Assembly: GCA_031292915.1 (NCBI GenBank)
Contig: JAUMSH010000057.1
Location: 1 to 23,048, forward strand
Source of the DNA: Collinsella sp.
GTDB lineage: Bacteria > Actinomycetota > Coriobacteriia > Coriobacteriales > Coriobacteriaceae
Direction of reading: 5' to 3'
DNA length: 23,048 nt
A program made the position numbers and the translations under genes. The notes below the pieces were generated by a model that saw only the letters and a list, made by a program, of their open reading frames with translations, did not search any database and was not told where the DNA came from. Positions 15,606 through 22,800 of this stretch are shown one piece after another (the first letter of the stretch is position 1; the number at the start of each line of letters is the position of its first letter).

Positions 15606-16816
15606 TGGGTATCGCCGATCACATCAAGAACGGAATATCGCGTCGCGGCTTTGTACTCGGTGGGGCTGCCGCGGGCGCTGCCACGGTGCTTGCCGGATGC
15701 TCAAAAAAAACGGGCACCAGCGATGATGCCGCCGGCGAGCCGCAGGTTATCAAGGATGATTCCAAAATCATCTCGATTACGGATGAGTACGAGGCAGTCG
15801 ACATCGATCTTGAGCCGGCGGCGTCATGGACGCTGCCTCTGGGTACGCTGCTGTACTACTGCGACGGCGATTACGCCGCGGCGATGATGGCGCCCGCATC
15901 GGCACTGCACGCCAACACACTCGGTGTGCTCAACCTGGGCGATGGCTCGCTTACCACATTAATCGAGGATCCTATCGAGGGCACGGGATATGCATTCTAC
16001 GATGTCCGTGCCGGCGACAGCGTATTCGCGTGGGTTGAGATGAACTTTGCCAATTCATCGTGGAAGCTCTACGGTCAAAATCTGTCGGGCGCTTCGCTCT
16101 CTGGCGACGTGGTTGAGCTCGATCGAGGTGGCAAGGACTGTGATCCGCCGCTGTTTACGGCGTTCGGGTCATCAGTCATCTGGTATAAAATGCCCTCGGC
16201 AGGTGGCAATAAAACGAGTAGCGATTCGTTTTGCTATCGTCGCTCGCTTGATGAATCCAAGGCCGAGACAATTTGGAAATCGACGGGCCGCTTTGCATCG
16301 GCCCCGCGCGCGAGCGACGGCATTTTGACCATCTCGCCGCGTGTCCGCAACGACGAGGGCGTCTACTACGGCATAACGGCAATCGATTTGACCGACGGCA
16401 ACAACACCAAACGTGCCCAGCTAGTCCTTCCCTCGTCAGTCTCGCCTTTCGAGGCCGTATATATGGGCGATACCTTCGTGTTTTCTATCGAGGCGGCCTA
16501 TAGTGGCGTGGGCAGCCTGGGCAACATGGGCACGTATATCGGTAATGAGGGAGGGCCGTATCTCTTCCTGTCCCGTGAGCCGCTCGCATGTGCGGCTGGC
16601 AAGAAGAATAAATACCTTGTTAAGGTACAGGCGTCGCATTTCCTGATCGACACCTCTGCCAAGACCTATGGCTCGCTGCTGTCGCCCGACCGCGCTTTGG
16701 AGTATGGCGATTATCCAGCTACGGCGGGAAAATCGGACTCATTCCTTACGTACGCCACGGTGCGCAACAGCCAGGGTATACCAGAGACGGTCACTGCACG
16801 CCTATTTTCTCTTTAA
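15605..16816 (+). CDS. Tat-exported lipoprotein, function unknown
   Basis: The 403-residue protein begins with a twin-arginine signal (SRRGFVLGG, 12-20) and a lipobox VLAGC with the lipidated Cys at 32, then a Ser/Thr/Asp-rich linker. The mature part is rich in short beta-like strands with spaced Gly, Asp and Trp residues (for example LLYYCDGDYAAAMM and WKLYGQNLSG), which suggests a beta-propeller or similar all-beta fold, but I recognise no family signature. It would be anchored on the outer face of the membrane. Its start overlaps the TSCPD gene stop by one base. Tat export suggests that it folds before export. A 12-residue N-terminal extension precedes the twin arginine. Confidence 0.75.
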   Translation: MGIADHIKNGISRRGFVLGGAAAGAATVLAGCSKKTGTSDDAAGEPQVIKDDSKIISITDEYEAVDIDLEPAASWTLPLGTLLYYCDGDYAAAMMAPASALHANTLGVLNLGDGSLTTLIEDPIEGTGYAFYDVRAGDSVFAWVEMNFANSSWKLYGQNLSGASLSGDVVELDRGGKDCDPPLFTAFGSSVIWYKMPSAGGNKTSSDSFCYRRSLDESKAETIWKSTGRFASAPRASDGILTISPRVRNDEGVYYGITAIDLTDGNNTKRAQLVLPSSVSPFEAVYMGDTFVFSIEAAYSGVGSLGNMGTYIGNEGGPYLFLSREPLACAAGKKNKYLVKVQASHFLIDTSAKTYGSLLSPDRALEYGDYPATAGKSDSFLTYATVRNSQGIPETVTARLFSL

Positions 16817-16875
16817 GCTTAGAGGGGTTAAAAAGGCGCCAACAGGGGAATAAACGCGTTGTAATTGTGAGTACC

Positions 16876-16914
16876 GCCCGCCGAGCTGCCGCGTCATAGC
16901 GGCATCCGGCGGGC
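16876..16914 (+). terminator. Strong GC hairpin between lipoprotein and response-regulator genes
   Basis: GCCCGCCG and TGCCGC pair with GCGGCA and CGGCGGGC around loop GTCATA, with a small internal bulge. No T run follows at once (TCAGGTGCG), so termination is uncertain. Confidence 0.5.
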
Positions 16915-16969
16915 TCAGGTGCGTTAAAATGGGCTTGTTCTTAGCTAATTGAGACAGGGGGGCCGTGTT

Positions 16970-17692
16970 ATGGCTTCAGATGCAAAAAAGATTCTGCTGG
17001 TCGAGGATGAGAAGGCAATCCGTGACGCCGTCGCTGCCTATCTCGAGCGCGAAGGCTACTGGGTTGTGGGCGTCGGCGACGGCCAGTCCGCGATCGAGGA
17101 GTTCGAGAAGCATCAGTTCGACCTGGTCGTGCTCGACCTTATGCTCCCCAAGATCCCCGGCGAGCGCGTTTGCCGCACCATTCGCGATACCTCGGATGTC
17201 CCCATCATCATGCTGACGGCTAAGGGCGAGATCGAGGACCGTATTATCGGTCTTGAGCTCGGCGCCGACGACTATCTGATTAAGCCGTTCTCGCCGCGCG
17301 AGCTCGTCGCCCGCGTTCGCGCTCTGTTCCGCCGTGCCCATCAGGCCGACGAGCCCGCCGTCGAGGTACTCGACTTCGGCGATCTGGTCATCGATATCTC
17401 GGGCCACAAGATCTTGGTCGAGGGCAAGGAAGTCGATCTGACGGCTTCCGAGTTCAAGCTGCTCACCACGCTTGCCCGCCATCCCGGCCGTGTGTATAAC
17501 CGCATGGAGCTGGTCGAGAAAGTGCTCGGGTATGACTTTGAGGGCTATGAGCGCACCATCGATAGCCACGTGAAGAATCTTCGCGCCAAGCTGGGCGATG
17601 ATCCCAAGAAGCCCAAGTGGCTCTACACCGTCCATGGTGTCGGCTATCGCTTCGAGGCTCCGGCCAAGGCCGATAAGTCGGACGAGAAATAG
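16970..17692 (+). CDS. OmpR-family two-component response regulator
   Basis: The 240-residue protein has a receiver domain (about 6-115) with the acidic pair in LLVEDE (E12, D13), phospho-acceptor D56 in VVLDLMLP, the switch Thr in MLTAKGE (T83) and K105 in YLIKPF. A winged-helix DNA-binding domain (about 135-232) follows, ending in the typical HVKNLRAKLGDDPKKPKWLY and TVHGVGYRFE. I chose ATG 16970 (MASDAKK), 7 bases after a G-rich site (16957-16962), over a TTG at 16949. The histidine kinase gene follows after 11 bases, so this is its cognate regulator. The signal and target genes cannot be read from sequence. A 28-residue linker joins the domains. Confidence 0.93.
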   Translation: MASDAKKILLVEDEKAIRDAVAAYLEREGYWVVGVGDGQSAIEEFEKHQFDLVVLDLMLPKIPGERVCRTIRDTSDVPIIMLTAKGEIEDRIIGLELGADDYLIKPFSPRELVARVRALFRRAHQADEPAVEVLDFGDLVIDISGHKILVEGKEVDLTASEFKLLTTLARHPGRVYNRMELVEKVLGYDFEGYERTIDSHVKNLRAKLGDDPKKPKWLYTVHGVGYRFEAPAKADKSDEK

Positions 17693-17703
17693 GGAAATCA
17701 CAT

Positions 17704-19269
17704 ATGACACCTGCGCGCTTTGAAATCGGACAAAAGCACAAGCAGGAGAGCGAGGCGGGTTCCAAGGCTAGTTGGAACACGCCTCGTTCCGATTCACGGC
17801 CAACGATGAGCTATCCCTCACGCATGGCACTTGCTTTTGCTCTGACATCGCTCATGACGGTATTGGTGCTGGTGGGCGTTGTCTCTGTTGTGTGGGGCAC
17901 GGTCTTTTCGGATTACACACGCTCCAATATCGTCGAAATCGCAAATTCCGCTGCCGAGAAGTTGGCAACCTCATATGAGGAAAACGGCTCTTGGACCGCG
18001 GGAGAACTGCGCACGGTCGCAACGTCGAGTTTGGTTTCCGACGATCTGGGCATGCAGGTCGTCAATAAAAAGGGCGTGATCGTTTATGATGATTCCTGGC
18101 CCTCGGCAAGCGCCACCGCCGATGTACGCGAAAACCAGGCTACGACCGACGACACGAGCGGCAAGAGGGCATCGCATAGCCCGGTCTCGTCTGCTCCAAC
18201 CGACTCCGATAGCGTTGCTAACGTCGAGATTGTAACGTCTTCCGGCGAGCATGTCGGACAGGTAAAGCTGTGGGCCATCGGCTCCGACGCTCTGCTCACC
18301 AAGGCGGACTCTGCGTTTAGGGAGAAGACCTTTAACGCCATGGCCCTCGCCGCGGTTGTTGCAATTTGCATTTCGGTCGTTATCGGATCGCTCGTGTCGC
18401 GCATGCTCACCAAGCCGATTCATCGCATCACCAGTACCGCAAAGCAAATCCGTGACGGCGACCTGTCGGCTCGCACGGGACTGCGCGGTGATGACGAGAT
18501 CGATCAGCTGGGTGAGACCTTCGATGAGATGGCCACTTCGCTCGAGAAGGATATGAAACACGAGAAGCGCCTGACCTCAGACGTTGCACACGAGCTTCGC
18601 ACGCCGCTTATGGCCATGCTCGCAACGGTCGAGGCCATGCAGGATGGCGTGTATCCCACCGACGATGAGCATTTGGAGACCGTTGCTTCCGAGACGCGCC
18701 GCCTGGCTCGTCTGGTGCAGCAGATGCTCGACCTGTCGCGCATGGAAAACAGCACGGCTCCGCTCAACCTTGAGCCGGTGGACATGGTTTCTTTCGTGCG
18801 TTCCATCGTCAATGCCCAGGAGCGCCTGTTTGTCGACCGCGATCTGCGCCTGCGTTTTGCGGACGAGACCCAGGGTCACGACGATGTCGTCGAGGCCGAT
18901 CCCGACATGATCACGCAATGTGTTATCAACCTCATGAGCAACGCCATGCGCTACACCCCCGAGGGCGGTTGGGTCGTGGTGTCGGTGCTAAGTGACCGCA
19001 AGCACGTCAGCATTGCCGTTTCTGATACCGGTATCGGTATTGCCAAGGACGATCTGTCGCGCATCTTCGGGCGGTTTTGGCGCGCCGATGCCAGCCGCGC
19101 CCGCGAAGCTGGCGGCCTGGGCGTTGGCCTCGCCGTGACCAAACAGATCGTCGAGCGTCACCATGGCTACATATCCGTGGAGTCGGAGCTTGGAAAGGGT
19201 ACGACTTTTACAATTCATCTGCCCCGCGAGCACACGGCAGACGCGGCATCTACTACAATGGAGCACTAG
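17704..19269 (+). CDS. Two-component sensor histidine kinase
   Basis: The 521-residue membrane kinase has a cytoplasmic N-terminus, TM1 (about 41-64), an extracytoplasmic part (about 65-211) with a Ser/Thr/Asp-rich low-complexity stretch (about 133-172), TM2 (about 212-232), a HAMP linker (about 233-285), HisKA with phospho-accepting H296 in SDVAHELRTPLMAML, and an HATPase domain with N-box NLMSNAMRYTPEG, G1 DTGIGIAKDD, F-box FGRFWRAD and G2 GGLGVGLAVTKQIV. ATG 17704 follows AGGGA by 9 bases. A later Met at residue 35, just before TM1, is a possible alternative because the first 34 residues are polar and unlike a kinase start. It pairs with the regulator immediately upstream. Confidence 0.93.
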   Translation: MTPARFEIGQKHKQESEAGSKASWNTPRSDSRPTMSYPSRMALAFALTSLMTVLVLVGVVSVVWGTVFSDYTRSNIVEIANSAAEKLATSYEENGSWTAGELRTVATSSLVSDDLGMQVVNKKGVIVYDDSWPSASATADVRENQATTDDTSGKRASHSPVSSAPTDSDSVANVEIVTSSGEHVGQVKLWAIGSDALLTKADSAFREKTFNAMALAAVVAICISVVIGSLVSRMLTKPIHRITSTAKQIRDGDLSARTGLRGDDEIDQLGETFDEMATSLEKDMKHEKRLTSDVAHELRTPLMAMLATVEAMQDGVYPTDDEHLETVASETRRLARLVQQMLDLSRMENSTAPLNLEPVDMVSFVRSIVNAQERLFVDRDLRLRFADETQGHDDVVEADPDMITQCVINLMSNAMRYTPEGGWVVVSVLSDRKHVSIAVSDTGIGIAKDDLSRIFGRFWRADASRAREAGGLGVGLAVTKQIVERHHGYISVESELGKGTTFTIHLPREHTADAASTTMEH

Positions 19270-19327
19270 CTTTTCGCTATTCGGTGAAGGAGGGGCCGCG
19301 TCCCTGCCGCTCCGAGTTTGCGAAAAC

Positions 19328-19347
19328 ATGCGGGAAAGAACCCGCAT
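19328..19347 (+). promoter_or_regulatory. Hairpin in the purC leader
   Basis: ATGCGGG and CCCGCAT pair around loop AAAGAA, and a broken T-rich stretch follows (TTTCTGTCGTATTT). It lies between the kinase stop and the purC ribosome-binding site and may be a weak terminator or an attenuator. Confidence 0.4.
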
Positions 19348-19378
19348 TTCTGTCGTATTTAGGTAAGGAGTGACTCAC

Positions 19379-20266
19379 GTGACAACGATGGAGCGTCGTC
19401 CGGATTCCCGTGGCAAGGTTCGTGATATTTACGATGCCGGTGAAAACCTGCTGATGGTTGCCACCGACCGCATTTCTGCGTTCGACTTCATTCTTCCCGA
19501 CGAGATTCCGTTTAAGGGAGAGGTACTCAATCGCATCTCGGCATTCTGGTTCGATAAGTTTGCCGACATCGTCCCCAACCATCTCGTTTCCATCGACCCG
19601 GCGGATTTCCCCGAGGAGTTTGCTGAGTATCGTGACTACCTCGCTGGCCGCGCCATGCTGGTTAAGAAGGCCCAGACGATTCCTATCGAGTGCATCGTCC
19701 GCGGCTATCTGACCGGTTCGGGCAAGAAGACCTACGACGAGAACGGCACCGTCTGCGGCATCCAGCTGCCTGAGGGCCTGACCGAGGCTTCCAAGCTTCC
19801 TGAGCCGCTGTTCACGCCGTCCACGAAGGCCGAGATCGGTGACCACGACGAGAACATCTCGTTCGAGCGTTGCTGCGAGATCGTGGGCGAGGACATCGCC
19901 ACGCAGATTCGCGACCTTTCCCTCAAGATCTACAAGGCTGCCGCCGAGTACGCCGCGACCCGTGGCATCATCATTGCCGACACCAAGTTCGAGTTTGGTG
20001 TCATCGATGGCAAGGTCACGCTGATCGACGAGTGTCTCACGCCCGACTCCAGCCGTTTCTGGCCTGCTGCCAGCTACGAGGAGGGCAAGATCCAGCCTAG
20101 CTACGACAAGCAATTCGTCCGCAATTGGCTCAAGGCCAACTGGGATATGACGGGGGAGACCCCGCACCTGCCCGCCGAGGTCATCGATGGCACGTCCGAG
20201 CGCTATCGCGAGGCCTTCCAGATCATCACGGGCTCCCAGTTCACAAGCATGAAGGAGAACGCATAA
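19379..20266 (+). CDS. purC: Phosphoribosylaminoimidazole-succinocarboxamide (SAICAR) synthase
   Basis: PurC is an ATP-dependent ligase that joins aspartate to CAIR, giving SAICAR. Motifs in order are SRGKVRDIYDAGENLLMVAT (ATP-binding start), DRISAFDFILPDEIPFKG, IPIECIVRGYLTGSG, IIIADTKFEFGVIDG and LIDECLTPDSSRFWP. The 295-residue length fits the family. Three starts are possible: GTG 19370, GTG 19379 and ATG 19388. GTG 19370 overlaps the AAGGAG site (19365-19370), so it is unlikely. GTG 19379 lies 8 bases after that site and is preferred. The next gene begins directly after the purC stop. purB, the next enzyme, is upstream on the same strand. Confidence 0.95.
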   Translation: MTTMERRPDSRGKVRDIYDAGENLLMVATDRISAFDFILPDEIPFKGEVLNRISAFWFDKFADIVPNHLVSIDPADFPEEFAEYRDYLAGRAMLVKKAQTIPIECIVRGYLTGSGKKTYDENGTVCGIQLPEGLTEASKLPEPLFTPSTKAEIGDHDENISFERCCEIVGEDIATQIRDLSLKIYKAAAEYAATRGIIIADTKFEFGVIDGKVTLIDECLTPDSSRFWPAASYEEGKIQPSYDKQFVRNWLKANWDMTGETPHLPAEVIDGTSERYREAFQIITGSQFTSMKENA

Positions 20267-20842
20267 GTGAGTACCCGTAGCGCCACGAACAAGCGCACGC
20301 AATCCCACGAAGTTACCGGGGTTGCGCGCAAGTCTGCCGCATCTGCTAAGCCCGCCCGCCAAGCAGCGAGCTCCGTTCGCGTCGTGCCGGCTTCGTCTAA
20401 GGCACGCCGCAAAGAGCTCGAGAAGGGCGAGAACCTCGAGGGCCTCTCTAAAGAGGAGAAGCGCGCCCGCAAGGCTAAGCAGCGCGCCAAGGAGGACCGC
20501 ATCTATACGGTGTCGAATATCCTCCTCAAGCAGGACGAGGACTACACCAAGCGCCGTCGCATCTGGTGGATTGTGCTCGCCATTGGCATGGTGCTCGTCG
20601 TGGCAATTTGGGCCTCGCTGTACTTCGCTCCCGCTGGCATGGTGTCCAGCCCTGTCCAGATGGTCGGCATTGTTTTGTCCTACGTCATCATTTTGGGCGA
20701 CTTTATCTATGACTTCGCTCGTATTCGTCCCTTGCGCAACATGTACCGCGCGCAGGCCGAGGGCATGTCCGAGAACAAGCTCAACGCTCTTATTGAGCGC
20801 GCGGCTGCCGAGGAGGACAAGAAGGACTCCAAGAAGAAGTAG
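20267..20842 (+). CDS. Small membrane protein with basic N-terminus, unknown function
   Basis: The 191-residue protein starts with GTG directly after the purC stop TAA, with GAAGGAG at 20251-20257. It has a long, Lys/Arg/Ala-rich cytoplasmic region (1-104) with a helical, charged stretch (RKELEKGENLEGLSKEEKRA), then two membrane helices (about 105-124 and 132-152), and a charged helical tail ending in KKDSKKK. It resembles in outline other actinobacterial proteins with two C-terminal helices, but I cannot name a family with confidence. It is co-transcribed with purC and ends before a strong terminator. Confidence 0.75.
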   Translation: MSTRSATNKRTQSHEVTGVARKSAASAKPARQAASSVRVVPASSKARRKELEKGENLEGLSKEEKRARKAKQRAKEDRIYTVSNILLKQDEDYTKRRRIWWIVLAIGMVLVVAIWASLYFAPAGMVSSPVQMVGIVLSYVIILGDFIYDFARIRPLRNMYRAQAEGMSENKLNALIERAAAEEDKKDSKKK

Positions 20843-20872
20843 CGTTTGCATACATACTTATCGCTAAGATAT

Positions 20873-20903
20873 AAGGCGCGCCGTTTTTGCGGTGCGCCTT
20901 TTT
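20873..20903 (+). terminator. Rho-independent terminator after purC operon
   Basis: AAGGCGCGCCG pairs with CGGTGCGCCTT (one G-T wobble) and is followed by a T run of five. Confidence 0.88.
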
Positions 20904-20931
20904 ACTGTTCTATAGATAGATGGAGTGGCAC

Positions 20932-22212
20932 ATGATTCGAGCTGCCCTGACGGTCGAAGAGGCTCTGGAGGGCATGAAGGCCCTGGAGCCCAAGATTAAA
21001 AACTATGCGCGCCTGGTCGTCCGCAAGGGCGTAAACGTCAAGCCCGGCCAGGAGGTCGTCGTTCAGTCTCCGGTCGAGTGCGCGCCGTTTGCGCGCGTGG
21101 TGGTCGCGGAGGCCTATGCTGCCGGCGCCGGTCACGTGACGGTCATTTGGGCCGATGATGCCGTGACGAGGCTCACGTACGAGCATGTCGAGAAAAGCTA
21201 TTTTGAGCAGACACCCGAGTGGAAGCGCATGCAGCTGGATTCCTTGGCCCAGGATGGTGCCTGCTTTGTCTTTATCGAGGGTGCGGATCCTGCGGCCCTC
21301 AAGGGCATCGATCCAGCCAAGCCGGCCGCGGCATCAAAGGCGAGGAATACGCAGTGCAAAGTTTTCCGCCGTGGACTGGATTACAACATCAATCCGTGGT
21401 GCATCGCCGGCGCTCCGGTCGTGGCTTGGGCGCACGAGGTGTTCCCGGGAGACGCCGATGAGGTTGCAATCTATAAGCTGTGGAATGCGATTCTGCGCAC
21501 CGCGCGCGCCGATGGCCAGGACCCAGAGAGCGACTGGGAACTCCATGACGCCGCATTCGAAAAGAACCTGCGTTTCCTGAACGACAATCGTTTCGACTGC
21601 CTGCATTACACCGCGGCAAATGGAACCGATCTGACGATTGGCATGACGAAAGGTCACGAGTGGGCCGGCGGCAAGGGCAAGACGCCCGATGGGCACCCCT
21701 TCTTCCCCAACATTCCCACCGAGGAAGTCTTCACTTCGCCCGATCGCATGCGCGCCGACGGTATCGTGTACTCGGCCATGCCGCTCATCCACCACGGCAA
21801 TAAAGTCGACGATTTTTGGATTAAGTTCGAGGGCGGCCGCGTGGTGGACTACGACGCCCGCGTGGGCAAGGCAACGCTCGCAAGTATCATCGATACTGAC
21901 GAGGGCGCTGCTCACCTGGGAGAGGTCGCGCTCATTTCCAAGAACACGCCGATCCGCGAAAGTGGTGTTCTGTTCTACGATACGCTCTATGACGAGAACG
22001 CTAGCTGCCATCTCGCGCTAGGTGTCGGTTTCCCCGAATGCATCGAGGGTGGGTATGGCATGTCCAAGGAGGAGCTTCTGGAGCATGGCGTTAACGTCTC
22101 GAGCACGCACGTCGATTTTATGATCGGCACGGACGACATCGATATTGTGGGCATTACGCCTGATGGACGTGAAGTTGTGATTTTCCAGAACGGCCAATGG
22201 AGTTGGGAATAG
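20932..22212 (+). CDS. M29-family aminopeptidase (AmpS/PepS/AmpT type)
   Basis: The 426-residue cytosolic metallo-aminopeptidase would trim N-terminal residues from peptides. Family metal ligands appear in order: E264 in PNIPTEEVFTSPD, E331 in LGEVALI, H360 in ENASCHLALG, and H393 and D395 in STHVDFMIG. The ending DGREVVIFQNGQWSWE is also typical of the family. I place the start at ATG 20932 (MIRAALTVEE), 6 bases after GGAG (20922-20925). The earlier ATG at 20920 overlaps that site and is unlikely. The gene stands alone between the purC-operon terminator and tRNA-Lys, and the tRNA promoter begins inside its last codons. Confidence 0.93.
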   Translation: MIRAALTVEEALEGMKALEPKIKNYARLVVRKGVNVKPGQEVVVQSPVECAPFARVVVAEAYAAGAGHVTVIWADDAVTRLTYEHVEKSYFEQTPEWKRMQLDSLAQDGACFVFIEGADPAALKGIDPAKPAAASKARNTQCKVFRRGLDYNINPWCIAGAPVVAWAHEVFPGDADEVAIYKLWNAILRTARADGQDPESDWELHDAAFEKNLRFLNDNRFDCLHYTAANGTDLTIGMTKGHEWAGGKGKTPDGHPFFPNIPTEEVFTSPDRMRADGIVYSAMPLIHHGNKVDDFWIKFEGGRVVDYDARVGKATLASIIDTDEGAAHLGEVALISKNTPIRESGVLFYDTLYDENASCHLALGVGFPECIEGGYGMSKEELLEHGVNVSSTHVDFMIGTDDIDIVGITPDGREVVIFQNGQWSWE

Positions 22213-22231
22213 TCCCAGACCGTGGTACAAT
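22203..22231 (+). promoter_or_regulatory. Promoter of tRNA-Lys
   Basis: TTGGGA (22203-22208) and TACAAT (22226-22231) are separated by 17 bases, and the mature tRNA begins 10 bases after the -10 box. The -35 lies inside the last codons and stop of the aminopeptidase gene. Confidence 0.75.
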
Positions 22232-22240
22232 GCCACCCGC

Positions 22241-22313
22241 GGGCCGTTAGCTCAGCTGGCAGAGCAGGGGACTTTTAATCCCAAGGTCCAGGGTTCGAAC
22301 CCCTGACGGCCCA
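22241..22313 (+). tRNA. tRNA-Lys, anticodon TTT
   Basis: Acceptor arms GGGCCGT (22241-22247) and ACGGCCC (22306-22312) pair perfectly. The anticodon loop CTTTTAA (22272-22278) gives anticodon TTT. The T-arm CAGGGTTCGAACCCCTG is at 22289-22305. The discriminator is A22313. The gene does not encode CCA (CCC follows), so the end must be added by an enzyme. Confidence 0.97.
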
Positions 22314-22328
22314 CCCAAAGATTGTTGA

Positions 22329-22358
22329 GACGGTCAACTTCGGTTGGCCGTCTTTTTT
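22329..22358 (+). terminator. Rho-independent terminator of tRNA-Lys
   Basis: GACGGTCAAC pairs with GTTGGCCGTC (one T-G wobble) around loop TTCG, then a run of T follows. Confidence 0.9.
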
Positions 22359-22371
22359 GTCGCCCTTTCAT

Positions 22372-22494
22372 GGGTTCGGACCCGTCGGGGCGCGGAGCTG
22401 AGTAAACGCGTGAGCGTTTGCCAGCGCAGCGCGCAAGGCGCGAAAGCGCCGCAGCGGCCGCCTGCGAAGCAGGCTGAACCCCTGACGGCCCACC
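22372..22494 (+). repeat. tRNA-Lys-linked hairpin element
   Basis: It opens with GGGTTCGGACCC (22372-22383), a near-palindromic copy of the T-arm loop region. Three hairpins follow: AAACGC-GTGA-GCGTTT (22404-22419), GGCGC-GAAA-GCGCC (22437-22450, a GNRA loop) and GCCTGC-GAA-GCAGGC (22460-22474). It closes with a 19-base exact copy of the tRNA-Lys 3' end plus two bases (22476-22494 matching 22297-22315). Right after the tail the copy reads ACCATGG, so unlike the real gene it has a CCA. The plan matches the tRNA-Gly element although the sequences differ, and both copies are followed by TGGA. Confidence 0.85.
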
Positions 22495-22505
22495 ATGGAA
22501 TAGAA

Positions 22506-22534
22506 AGCGATCAACTCCGGTTGGTCGCTTTTTT
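22506..22534 (+). terminator. Second, duplicated terminator after the tRNA-Lys hairpin element
   Basis: AGCGATCAAC pairs with GTTGGTCGCT (loop TCCG), followed by a T run. Compared with the terminator at 22329-22358, the loop-side half ATCAAC/GTTGGT is nearly the same, and the base-side changes are matched on both arms so pairing is kept. Confidence 0.88.
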
Positions 22535-22545
22535 GTTGCCGGTGC

Positions 22546-22561
22546 ACGGGTTCGAACCCGT
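22546..22561. repeat. Perfect 16-base palindrome resembling a tRNA T-arm
   Basis: ACGGGTTCGAACCCGT is a perfect palindrome whose centre GGGTTCGAACCC equals a tRNA T-arm. It lies 12 bases after the second terminator, at the same relative place as the palindrome that follows the first terminator. Confidence 0.8.
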
Positions 22562-22800
22562 ATCTAGCTATATATAAGAACGCTTGGCGAACAAAACCCG
22601 CCTTTTACCGATGGGAAACAAATAACTGATGCCTTTAGAGTAAAGTAGCGCTCCAGAGATGACCGATGTCTCAATACACATAAAACAGCTGGTCATCGCC
22701 AATATCAGAAGCCAATGCTTCAGTTTTAACCTCAGTGATGCGACTGAGGGACCTATTCATTTGTGAACAAAATATGGAGTGCGCGATTCCCGCCCCCGGG
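22562..22800. other. AT-richer non-coding stretch with three hairpins
   Basis: No gene with a ribosome-binding site is seen on either strand. Inverted repeats occur at 22658-22664/22691-22697 (GATGACC/GGTCATC), 22708-22721 (GAAGC-CAAT-GCTTC) and 22730-22749 (CCTCAGT-GATGCG-ACTGAGG). The base composition is lower in GC than the neighbours. It could be the upstream region of a ribosomal RNA operon or an unknown RNA. Confidence 0.5.

Noticed and set aside
22671..22760. A 29-codon minus-strand frame (MNRSLSRITEVKTEALASDI and on) in the region after tRNA-Lys
   Set aside because: No ribosome-binding site precedes the ATG, the frame overlaps clear RNA-like inverted repeats, and I recognise no family.
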